NCBI GenBank assembly: GCA_037349105.1
Contig: JAYJMM010000102.1
Coordinates: 3,100,001-3,164,000 of the forward strand
Reading direction: 5' to 3'
Length of the DNA stretch: 64,000 bases
Source: Limnomonas spitsbergensis
Lineage: Eukaryota; Chlorophyta; Chlorophyceae; Chlamydomonadales
In this document: positions 24,601-37,060 of the stretch, piece after piece
Numbering within the stretch: the first letter of the stretch is position 1
How the letters are laid out: each line of letters begins with the position of its first letter
Notes under the pieces: generated by a model
Databases searched by the model: none
What the model was told of the DNA's origin: nothing
Seen by the model: the letters and a program-made list of their open reading frames with translations, nothing else
Position numbers and translations under genes: made by a program

Positions 24601-27600
24601 TGTGTGTGTGCGTGTTGGCCTTTCCCTTTCTGATTTAGGGATAATGCATCTGTGTGTGCGTGTTGGCCTTTCCCTTTCTGATTTAGGGATAATGCATGTG
24701 TGTGTGCGTGTTGGCCTTTCCCTTTCTGATTTAGGGATAATGCATGTGTGTGTGCGTGTTGGCCTTTCCCTTTCTGATTTAGGGATAATGCATGTGTGTG
24801 TGCGTGTTGGCCTTTCCCTTTCTGATTTAGGGATAATGCATGTGTGTGTGCGTGTTGGCCTTTCCCTTTCTGATTTAGGGATAATGCATCTGTGTGTGCG
24901 TGTTGGCCTTTCCCTTTCTGATTTAGGGATAATGCATGTGTGTGTGCGTGTTGGCCTTTCCCTTTCTGATTTAGGGATAATGCATGTGTGTGCGTGTTGG
25001 CCTTTCCCTTTCTGATTTAGGGATAATGCATGTGTGTGTGCGTGTTGGCCTTTCCCTTTCTGATTTAGGGATAATGCATCTGTGTGTGCGTGTTGGCCTT
25101 TCCCTTTCTGATTTAGGGATAATGCATGTGTGTGTGCGTGTTGGCCTTTCCCTTTCTGATTTAGGGATAATGCATGTGTGTGTGCGTGTTGGCCTTTCCC
25201 TTTCTGATTTAGGGATAATGCATCTGTGTGTGCGTGTTGGCCTTTCCCTTTCTGATTTAGGGATAATGCATGTGTGTGTGCGTGTTGGCCTTTCCCTTTC
25301 TGATTTAGGGATAATGCATCTGTGTGCGTGTTGGCCTTTCCCTTTCTGATTAAGGGATAATGCATCTGTGTGTGCGTGTTGGCCTTTCCCTTTCTGATTT
25401 AGGGATAATGCATGTGTGTGCGTGTTGGCCTTTCCCTTTCTGATTTAGGGATAATGCATGTGTGTGCGTGTTGGCCTTTCCCTTTCTGATTTAGGGATAA
25501 TGGATGTGTGTGCGTGTTGGCCTTTCCCTTTCTGATTGAGGGATAATGGATGTGTGTGCGTGTTGGCCTTTCCCTTTCTGATTTAGGGATAATGCATGTG
25601 TGTGCGTGTTGGCCTTTCCCTTTCTGATTGAGGGATAATGGATGTGTGTGCGTGTTGGCCTTACCCTTTCTGATTTAGGGATAATGGATGTGTGTGCGTG
25701 TTGGCCTTTCCCTTTCTGATTTAGGGATAATGGATGTGTGTGCGTGTTGGCCTTTCCCTTTCTGATTTAGGGATAATGGATGTGTGTGCGTGTTGGCCTT
25801 TCCCTTTCTGATTTAGGGATAATGCATGTGTGTGCGTGTTGGCCTTTTCCTTTCTGATTTAGGGATAATGCATGTGTGTGCGTGTTGGCCTTTCCCTTTC
25901 TGATTTAGGGATAATGCATGTGTGTGCGTGTTGGCCTTTCCCTTTCTGATTTAGGGATAATGCATGTGTGTGCGTGTTGGCCTTTCCCTTTCTGATTTAC
26001 GGATAATGCATGTGTGTGCGTGTTGGCCTTTCCCTTTCTGATTTAGGGATAATGCATGTGTGTGCGTGTTGGCCTTTTCCTTTCTGATTTAGGGATAATG
26101 CATGTGTGTGCGTGTTGGCCTTTCCCTTTCTGATTTAGGGATAATGCATGTGTGTGCGTGTTGGCCTTTCCCTTTCTGATTTAGGGATAATGCATGTGTG
26201 TGTGCGTGTTGGCCTTTCCCTTTCTGATTTAGGGATAATGCATGTGTGTGCGTGTTGGACTTTCCCTTTCTGATTTAGGGATAATGCATGTGTGTGCGTG
26301 TTGGCCTTTCCCTTTCTGATTTAGGGATAATGCATGTGTGTGCGTGTTGGCCTTTTCCTTTCTGATTTAGGGATAATGCATGTGTGTGCGTGTTGGTCTT
26401 TCCCTTTCTGATTTAGGGATAATGCATGTGTGTGCGTGTTGGCCTTTCCCTTTCTGATTTAGGGATAATGCATGTGTGTGCGTGTTGGCCTTTCCCTTTC
26501 TGATTTAGGGATAATGCCTGTGTGTGCGTGTTGGCCTTTCCCTTTCTGATTTAGGGATAATGCATGTGTGTGCGTGTTGGCCTTTCCGTATGTGTCACTC
26601 TAAAGCACACCATAGAGTGGTATGCGTGTGCATGCATGTGTGCGTGTGTGTGTGCCCTCACTCCTTCCTGCATGTTGCACTTTGTAGCAAATGGACATGG
26701 GTGTCAAGACCAAGACACAGCTGGTTGCGGAGCGGCAGGTGCTGGTCACTCTTCTGTCAGCTGTCATTGGTATGTACCGTGTGGGCTGGGCAGCTGCTCT
26801 GAAGTTGCAGAATGCCGGTAGACAGCAATTATAATACAAATCATTTGTACGGTACTGGTTTAGTCGATTCAAATTGCCTGGGAGGCTAATTGCATGGGAA
26901 GCTAATCGCACTGCCTGACTCTTCAAATAACGGCGTTATGGTTTGGACAAGCCGCTTGAGCTGCAACAACAAGATATTGACTATTTGTCTATTTGCGGGT
27001 GACGTGTAGGTGCTGCTGCCAATGAATCCCTGGCCGACGTCGCAGCACCCTTTGCGCGAGAGATCTGCCGCCACTTTGCGCTCCTGTTTGCGGCGGGCAC
27101 CCCACGGCCCCCGCCCGCGCCGGCCATGTCCCGCACCGCACCGGTCTCGCAGCCTGCAGCGCCGCCCATGCCGGCTGGCGCCGCCAACAATGCAGATGGC
27201 ACTGCTGGCGATGGCTCTGGGCCAGCTGCGGCGGCAGCAGCCGCCGCTGCTGCTGCTGCCACCCCTGCCGTTCCCCAGGGTCTGCGGGAGCTGGATGTGC
27301 ACTTGTTCCTGGATGCACTGGTGGAGCTGCTTTGTGATAAGGTGCGCTCAGAGCAGCCAGGTACAATGCGTGTTGCCCCCTTTTCCTGCGGGTGTCCTAC
27401 CAGGTCGCTCTGCCTGGACCTTTTGGAATAAGGCTTAAGAGTGGCTGTGCTAGATTTGTGTGGACAACAGAAGAGCAGCAGTGCGGAGAGGGCGATTGCT
27501 TCACCTCTACGTCGTCTCTCTACTGCATCTCATTGCCTAGGGTTAAGGGTTAAGGGTTGAAGCCCACGCAATACACCTGACATGCCAGACATGCTGCATC

Positions 27601-28914
27601 GCACTGCCTACTGCGGAGGACCCACAAGGTTTGTGCAGCTCACCAGCATTCCACCCATGTACCGCTGTCTTACTCAAAATGTCCACACTTGCCTGGATCT
27701 AGATCCCTGGCTTCGTGGTGGTACACTTCACGCACATGGGGGATACCAGGTTTCATGTGGTTTCTGGTGGTTTCACGGAAGTCTTACAGAATCCTCCTCC
27801 CACACCCACACACACCCGCCCCTGCTGGACAGGCCTCCCATCGTGCGCGAGCTGCCCTAGACGGCCTTGCTGTTTTCGTGGACACGGTGCTCCTTCTGCA
27901 CTCCGCCCGGCAGCGCAGCCTGCTCATCGACCAGGGCCCCGGCGGCGCACCGCTGCCGCCGGCGGGGGCGGCGGGCAGCGGCGCCGCGGCGGCTGCGTCG
28001 CTGACGCTCGACCTGGGCTCGCCGGCGGCCGCCGCCGCGCCCCCTATCGGTTCCCCGTCGTTCCCTGCGGACATGGAGCTGCCTCCTGTGATTGAGGAGC
28101 TGCTGCCCCGCGTGCTGCACTGCTGCTGCGAGGACACGTGGCAGGCCCGCCTGGCTGGGGCAGCTGCCGTGAAGCTGCTGATCCACCGCTTGCCGGACCA
28201 CTTCTTGAGGCGCTCCTCCCAGGCAAGCGCAAGGGGCACCTATCTGTCCTGAAAACAATCATACCGTACCGGCATTGGGATGTGCTTGTTGCGCCCCCCC
28301 CCAAAGCTGCCCCTTTTGGGGGGGGGTCCAAATCCAGTGTCTTACTCAAGCTTATTAAGCCTCATTCCGTATGCAAACACGGCATGAGGCTCAGTAACCT
28401 TAACTGTCCGTTTAGTCGTACCAAGTTTTTTGTTGTACTGTCGGTAGTTGTATTACTTTCACTCCCGGAGCATCTCCCGTCAGCTCACTGTTAGGTGTTT
28501 GCGTTGATCCTGGAACTTGCATCGGCATCATGCTTGTCCCCCTCCCTCCTCCTCCCTGACTCACCTCAGGCGGTGTTGCGTGGGCTGTTCTGCGTGGTGA
28601 GGTCTCTGCCCGACCACAGCGTGGTGGAGGGCGAGGAGCTCAACGCGACGCTGTCGGCGCTGTTGCGCAAGTGCCTGTACAACGAGCAACCCTCAAAGGT
28701 GTGGACGGAGGTGTGGGACTGCAGGACGTGCATGCTTTCTAGTGAATGCATCTCCGTCATATTTAATTATGGATGTCTCCAGCTCGCTCGCCCGCCCCGC
28801 CTGCCCTAATTCCAGCCCTGCCTGCTTGCCTGCCCGCTTGCTGGCCTGCCTGTACACCCCACCGCCCCCCCACCCCCCCGCCTGCCTGCCTGCCTGGATG
28901 TTCCCGCCGGCCCG

Positions 28915-28950
<36 letters not shown>

Positions 28951-28968
28951 GATGTTCCCGCCGGCCCG

Positions 28969-29015
<47 letters not shown>

Positions 29016-32000
29016 AGTGCCTGTATGCCTGCCCGCCTGCCCGCCCGCCTGCCTGCCTGCCCTTGCCTGCCTGCAATTTATTGGTCAGCATGTTTGCTGC
29101 CAATTGTGCAGCAAATGGTACAATATGCCCAACATCCGCAAACTGTACATCTCCCCCCTAATTGTGTGGATCTGGCGCCGGTACTAAAATAAGACTTTTC
29201 GCCCTTGTCCCGCTCCCGCCGTACATCACACTTACTCACACTTACCTGGTACTTCGACTGCACTTGAAGTACAATTATTGTCTTTGCTTCAACTGCTCAC
29301 GCAGAGCAAGATGCGTCGCGACACCTCTGCTTCCGCCGTGGCCAAAGCGGCGGCGGCCGCAGAAGCCTCCGCCGCCCCCACCCCGGCCGTGTCGGACGGC
29401 CCACCGGCCGTCGCCGCACCCACAGGCGCGACGCCCGCCGGCGCAGCACCATCTCCCCCCGCCCCCCCAGTGGTGCTGCCCCTTCTTGCCGACCCAAGCT
29501 GGGTGTCTTCGTGTGCGTCATCGCTCCTGGCGGTGGCCGTCAGCGCCAGCAGCACCACTCGCCTGCGCGCCTCTGCCGTGGGTATGCTCGGGCAGCTGGC
29601 GGCGGCGGCCGGCGCCGCATCCCTGACCGCTTTCCTGCAGCCCCATCTGGTGGAGCTCAGCCCACCCATGGCTCAGAGGAGGCTGCTGCCTGTCAAGGTC
29701 AGTTTCGTTTATTGTCAGCAGTTAACGGTATATTGGGTTTGTTTAAGGTACATTCGCTTTGCCGTCCCTTATGATTAACACTGTTTGGGGGTGAGGGATC
29801 CATGAATAAGCTAACAACCGGGCGTTGGCGCCAGGTTTTAGCAAATGAGTAAGAGTTTTGATCCATAATCTGCCCCGGGGGCAGCATACAAAGAAATCGC
29901 TGTTTCAAACCCGAGGCAAGGCAAATCTAATCCACGGTAGGTGACCCGTAGTTGATGTTGGGATCGGTAAGGTCAGGATGGTACTGTTAAGTTATATAGA
30001 GGTCCAGGCTTGCATGTGAAGATGAGCTGAGACAATGGATTAAAGGCTGCCCGGCAAGGTTGGTTCAGGTTAGTTTAGGTCAGGTTAAGTCCAGAGTAAC
30101 GAGTGTCACCGCGCTGCTCCACCTAAAGTAGCTGAATAAGGTGTGCAGGTTGGGCTGTGATTGGGTGGGCTGGAATTAGGTGTGTGATGGGCTGTATTCG
30201 GTTGGTTGGCTTTTGTTGGTTATGTAAGGCTGGATTAGATTGTTTGGTTAGGTTACAAACACGCGCACCTGATTTTCAAACCTTGCATGATAAATGTGCT
30301 GTCACCGTCCTGAGATTGAATCCACAGGTGCTGACACATCTCGTCTCATGCTCCCCTTATGTCTATTGTCTGGCCCCTTGAAGCCCACCTCTGGTTACCA
30401 AGGGGGTAAACCCCGCTTCTGATGTGCTATCCTCAAACACAAAGCAAGCGTAGCACCCTGCCCAGTGTGGCTATGCTCTAGCCCTACGTGCTTTCCTCCT
30501 ATGCACAAAGCAAGGCAAACACCTTGTCTGACTGACGATTTCATCCTGAGGTCTAACCCCGTACCCCCCTCCAACTACAAACCTGCACCCTGAAGCTGCC
30601 TCAAAGCGATATCAAATGTGTGTCGTGTGTGTGTGTTGCAACGCAGTGTGTGGACCACATGATCGGCCAGGCCGAGGCGCTGACCTTCTACCTACGACAC
30701 TACCCGCCGCCCGTCAGCGCGGCGGCGGCCTTTGCCGCGGCCAAGGCGGCCGCCGAGGGCGGCTCCGCAGCGCCGCCTGCCCCCGCTGCTTTCGCCTCGG
30801 TGGCGGACCTCGTGAGCATAGCCAGTGAGGCGCAGGCGCTGGCAGACAAGGAGGAGCCGGGACTGGCGGCGCGGCTGCAGTCTGTGCGGGGAGGCGCACC
30901 GCCGCTGCAGGTACGCACGGAGGGCCCCCCCCGCCCTTGGCGGGTTGCGCTCGGCCGTGCTTGCTTATGTTATATTTTTGCAAATTGGAATCCCCGACCT
31001 GCTCCCCACGCATTCCCTTTCTCTCTCTCTTTTTCCCTCTCTCTTTTTCTCTCTTTTTTCTCTCTCCTTTCCTCTGTTTTTCTCTCTCTCTTCCTCACTC
31101 TCCTTCTCTCTCACTCGTGCTGGTTCACACCAATGGACTGCCGCCATTGTCGGGCTGTGCTGGGCCGTGCTTACGTTCCTTTGCATTAGCGCATGTGCTC
31201 CCCTGCCTGCTGCCCACCCATTCCCTCTGTCCACCCACGCTCTCTGTCCCCTCAATCCCTCCTCCAGGCTGTGACGGCGCTGCGCGTGGCTTGCATCAGC
31301 CTACTGAGTGCGCTGCTGGAAATTGAGGACTTCCTTTTGGCGCTGCAGGCCATTGGGGGCGCTGCGGGTGCGGGTCAGGACCCTATGGCCACCTCGGTGA
31401 CACTGCCGCTGTCGGGGCCCATGCCTCAGGATAAGGAGGTGCAGCTGGCAAAACTGCGAGAGGACCTCACCAACATGTTCTTTAAGGTGCGGGACTTGGA
31501 AGGGTTGAGATTATACCATGCTCTGGAAGCCATGCTTGCTGAGGTTTCAGGGTTTAGATTAACCCCTGAACCCTCAGCCAGCATGGTTTTCAAAGTGTGG
31601 GACTTTGCAGGGGGTTTTTTCAACCTGCATTGATCTTTAACCCTTTACTCTTAGCCAGCTCAAGGTGCAGGGCTCGATGCTGAACCCTTGACCCTTAGCC
31701 AGCTCACGTCGCGGGGATCTGCAGGGTTTGTGTCTGACCCTTAACACGCTACCAGGTTGGTCTTCTGAAGAGTGGATTCAGGAAGCCACCCGTTTGGCCG
31801 TAGCACGGCACTGGACCCTGGCCCCTGGCCCCTAGACTACCCTGGACCCTAAACTAGGGCGCTTTAGTCAGGTGAAGAATAGCCACATTTGTTAAGTCCA
31901 CTCTGAGCAGCGCATGCTGCACCAGCACCCCTGGGCCTCAGTCGTGGGATGTAGCCGAAATGTAGCCTAGGTGCAAGCACTGTTCACTTGACCCGGCTGT

Positions 32001-35000
32001 CCCCCGCGCCCCCCCTCTCTCTTCTGATCAGAATCTGGCAAGCAGTAATGATGACGTGCACCGAGCGGCTGGCAAAGGGCTGGCCCTCATGGTGCAACAC
32101 GCAAAGGTAGGTGAGGGGGGGTTAGGGTTTCAACTTCACCAAAGCTAGTGTTTATCCTTAAATCCTTGATCCAACATGCCAAGGTGGGTGAGGAGGTTTA
32201 AGGGTTTCAACTTCACCAAAGTGTTTATATCTACACCCTTGATCCAGCACGCCAATGTGGGTGATGGCTGGGGAATGGGCGGAAAGGGGGGGCACGGGTA
32301 ATGAAAGGGATCAAGGCAAGAGCTGGGAATGGGCGGAAAGGGGGAGGCAACGGTAAAGAAAGGATTCAAGGCAAGAGCTGGGAATGGGCGGAAAGGGGGG
32401 GGCAAGGGTAAAGAAAGGGATCAAGGAAAGAGCTCGGAATGGGCGGAAGGGGGGGGGGCAAGGGTAAAATAAGGGATCAAGGCAAGAGCTGGGAATGGGC
32501 GGAAAGGGGGGGGCAAGGGTAAAGAAAGGGATCAAGGCAAGAACTGGGAATGGGCGGAAAGGGGGGGCAAGGGTAAAATAAGGGATCAAGGCAAGAGCTG
32601 GGAATGGGCAGAAAGGGGGAGGCAAGGGTAAAGAAAGGGATCAAGGAAAGAGCTGGGAATGGGCGGAAAGGGGGGGGCAAGGGTAAAGAAAGGGATCAAG
32701 GCAAGAGCTGGGAATGGGCGGAAAAGGGGGGGCAAGGGTAATGAAAGGGATCAAGGCAAGAGCTGGGAATGGGCGGAAAGGGGGGGGCAAGGGTAAAGAA
32801 AGGGATCAAGGCAAGAGCTGGGAATGGGCGGAAAGGGGGGGGCAAGGGTAAAGAAAGGGATCAAGGCAAGAGCTGGGAATGGGCGGAAAGGGGGGGGCAA
32901 GGGTAAAGAAAGGGATCAAGGCAAGAGCTGGGAATGGGCGGAAAGGGGGGGGGCAAGGGTAAAGAAAGTGATGAAGGCAAGAGCTGGGAATGGGCGGAAG
33001 GGGGGGGAGGCAACGGTAAAGAAAGGATTCAAGGCAAGAGCTGGGAATGGGCGGAAAGGGGGGGGCAAGGGTAAAGAAAGGGATCAAGGAAAGAGCTCGG
33101 AATGGGCGGAAGGGGGGGGGGCAAGGGTAAAATAAGGGATCAAGGCAAGAGCTGGGAATGGGCGGAAAGGGGGGGGCAAGGGTAAAGAAAGGGATCAAGG
33201 CAAGAACTGGGAATGGGCGGAAAGGGGGGGCAAGGGTAAAATAAGGGATCAAGGCAAGAGCTGGGAATGGGCAGAAAGGGGGAGGCAAGGGTAAAGAAAG
33301 GGATCAAGGAAAGAGCTGGGAATGGGCGGAAAGGGGGGGGCAAGGGTAAAGAAAGGGATCAAGGCAAGAGCTGGGAATGGGCGGAAAAGGGGGGGCAAGG
33401 GTAATGAAAGGGATCAAGGCAAGAGCTGGGAATGGGCGGAAAGGGGGGGGCAAGGGTAAAGAAAGGGATCAAGGCAAGAGCTGGGAATGGGCGGAAAGGG
33501 GGGGGCAAGGGTAAAGAAAGGGATCAAGGCAAGAGCTGGGAATGGGCGGAAAGGGGGGGGCAAGGGTAAAGAAAGGGATCAAGGCAAGAGCTGGGAATGG
33601 GCGGAAAGGGGGGGGGCAAGGGTAAAGAAAGTGATGAAGGCAAGAGCTGGGAATGGGCGGAAGGGGGGGGCAAGGGTAAAGAAAGGGATCAAGGAAAGAG
33701 CTAGGAATGGGCAGAAAGGGGGGGGCAAGGGTAAAGAAAGGGATCAAGGCAAGAGCTGGGAATGGGCGGAAAGGGGGGGGCAAGGGTAAAGAAAGGGATC
33801 AAGGCAAGAGCTGGGAATGGGCAGAAAGGGGGGGGCAAGGGTAAAATAAGGGATCAAGGCAAGAGCTGGGAATGGGCGGAAGGGGGGGGCATGGGTAAAG
33901 AAAGGATTCAAGGCAAGAGCTGGGAATGGGCGGAAAGGGGGGGGCAAGGGTAAAGAAAGGGATCAAGGCAAGAGCTGGGAATGGGCGGAAAGGGGGGGGC
34001 AAGGGTAAAGAAAGGGATCAAGGCAAGAACTGGGAATGGGCGGAAAGGGGGGGGCAAGGGTAAAGAAAGGGATCAAGGCAAGAGCTGGGAATGGGCGGAA
34101 AGGGGGGGGCAAGGGTAAAGAAAGGGATCAAGGCAAGAGCTGGGAATGGGCGGAAAGGGGGGGGCAAGGGTAAAGAAAGGGATCAAGGCAAGAACTGGGA
34201 ATGGGCGGAAAGGGGGGGGCAAGGGTAAAGAAAGGGATCAAGGCAAGAGCTGGGAATGGGCGGAAAGGGGGGGGCAAGGGTAAAGAAAGGGATCAAGGCA
34301 AGAACTGGGAATGGGCGGAAAGGGGGGGGCAAGGGTAAAGAAAGGGATCAAGGCAAGAGCTGGGAATGGGCGGAAAGGGGGGGGCAAGGGTAAAGAAAGG
34401 GATCAAGGCAAGAACTGGGAATGGGCGGAAAGGGGGGGGCAAGGGTAAAGAAAGGGATCAAGGCAAGAGCTGGGAATGGGCGGAAAGGGGGGGGGCAAGG
34501 GTAAAGAAAGGGATCAAGGCAAGAGCTGGGAATGGGCGGAAGGGGGGGGCAAGGGTAAAGAAAGGGATCAAGGAAAGAGCTAGGAATGGGCAGAAAGGGG
34601 GGGGCAAGGGTAAAGAAAGGGATCAAGGCAAGAGCTGGGAATGGGCGGAAAGGGGGGGGCAAGGGTAAAGAAAGGGATCAAGGCAAGAACTGGGAATGGG
34701 CGGAAGGGGGGGGCATGGGTAAAGAAAGGATTCAAGGCAAGAGCTGGGAATGGGCGGAAAGGGGGGGCAAGGGTAAAGAAAGGGATCAAGGCAAGAGCTG
34801 GGAATGGGCGGAAAGGGGGGGGCAAGGGTAAAGAAAGGGATCAAGGCAAGAGCTGGGAATGGGCGGAAAGGGGGGGGCAAGGGTAATGAAAGGGATCAAG
34901 GCAAGAGCTGGGAATGGGCGGAAAGGGGGGGGCAAGGGTAAAGAAAGGGATCAAGGCAAGAGCTGGGAATGGGCGGAAAGGGGGGGGCAAGGGTAAAGAA

Positions 35001-37027
35001 AGGGATCAAGGCAAGAACTGGGAATGGGCGGAAAGGGGGGGGCAAGGGTAAAGAAAGGGATCAAGGCAAGAACTGGGAATGGGCGGAAAGGGGGGGGCAA
35101 GGGTAAAGAAAGGGATCAAGGCAAGAGCTGGGAATGGGCGGAAAGGGGGGGGCAAGGGTAAAGAAAGGGATCAAGGCAAGAACTGGGAATGGGCGGAAAG
35201 GGGGGGGCAAGGGTAAAGAAAGGGATCAAGGCAAGAGCTGGGAATGGGCGGAAAGGGGGGGGCAAGGGTAAAGAAAGGGATCAAGGCAAGAGCTGGGAAT
35301 GGGCGGAAAGGGGGGGGGGCAAGGGTAAAGAAAGGGATCAAGGCAAGAGCTGGGAATGGGCGGAAAGGGGGGGGGGCAAGGGTAAAGAAAGGGATCAAGG
35401 CAAGAGCTGGGAATGGGCGGAAAGGGGGGGGGGGCAAGGGTAAAGAAAGTGATGAAGGCAAGAGCTGGGAATGGGCGGAAGGGGGGGGTGGCAAGGGTAA
35501 AGAAAGGGATCAAGGCAAGAGCTGGGAATGGGCAGAAAGGGGTGGGCAACGGTAAAGAAAGGGATCAAGGCAAGAGTTGGGAATGGGCGGAAGGGGGGGG
35601 GCAAGGGTAAAGAAAGGGATCAAGGCAAGAGCTGGGAATGGGCGGAAAGGGGGGGGGCAAGGGTAAAGAAAGGATTCAAGGCAAGAGCTGGGAATGGGCG
35701 GAAGGGGGGGGCATGGGTAAAGGAATGGATCAAGGCAAGAGCTGGGAATGGGCGGAAGGGGGGGGGCAAGGGTAAAGAAAGGGATCAAGGCAAGAGCTGG
35801 GAATGGGCGGAAAGGGGGGGGCAAGGGTAAAGAAAGGGATCAAGGCAAGAGCTGGGAATGGGCGGAAAGGGGGGGCATGGGTAAAGAAAGGGATCAAGGC
35901 AAGAGCTGGGAATGGGCGGAATGGGGGGGGCAAGGGTAAAGAAAGGGATCAAGGCAAGAGCTGGGAATGGGCGGAAAGGGGGGGGCAAGGGTAAAGAAAG
36001 GGATCAAGGCAAGAGCTGGGAATGGGCAGAAAGGGGTGGGCAACGGTAAAGAAAGGGATCAAGGCAAGAGCTGGGAATGGGCAGAAAGGGGGGGGCAAGG
36101 GTAAAATAAGGGATCAAGGCAAGAGCTGGGAATGGGCGGAAAGGGGGGGGCAAGGGTAAAGAAAGGGATCAAGGCAAGAGCTGGGAATGGGCGGAAAGGG
36201 GGGGGGGCAAGGGTAAAGAAAGGGATCAAGGCAAGAGCTGGGAATGGGCAGAAAGGGGTGGGCAACGGTAAAGAAAGGGATCAAGGCAAGAGTTGGGAAT
36301 GGGCGGAAGGGGGGGGCAAGGGTAACGAAAGGGATCAAGGCAAGAGCTGGGAATGGGCGGAAAGGGGTGGGCAACGGCAAAGAAAGGGATCAAGGCAAGA
36401 GCTGGGAATGGGCGGAAAGGGTGATAGGAGAGGGACGGGGAATGATTTGCAGGGTATCGTTTGAGCAAAGGGTGCAAGGCGTGGGGTGGAAAAAGGGTTG
36501 ATAAGCTTCCTCGTGTGTCCTTACTCCTTAGTGGAGCGTTGGGTCATCGTCCGTAGACTGGTGTAAGGCTAAGGGTTATCCTTCAACCCTTCACCTGTAG
36601 GCCTGCCATAGTTTGGGTCCCACGGGCCCACAGGTGACCCCCTGGCACCCCCTCCCCTTGCGTGTTTGCCTGTCTAAGCACACCCTCTCCCCCCTCTCAT
36701 CTGGCTGCCCCTTTTCTTCCCATACTGTGGCTATCCTCTCACCCTCCCGCCTTACTTTGTCCCGCAGGTGCCCAAGACGGTGATGCAGGCCAGCCTGCGG
36801 CCGCTGCTGGGCAACCTGTCATCGCATATTAAGCTAACAGCACCGTTTCTGCGAGGGCTGGGTGAGAGGGGTTGGTGTGTGCTTGGATGAGGAGCTGGGT
36901 GAGAGGGGGAGGGGGGTCTTTGTTGGTGTCAGTGTGTTGGGCGGGGTGAGAGGTGTGTTTTGTTAGATGCACTATCTAAATACAAAATGTACCTGCACAG
37001 CAGATACTTCATGTGCTGGAGGGAGGG

Positions 37028-37060
<33 letters not shown>

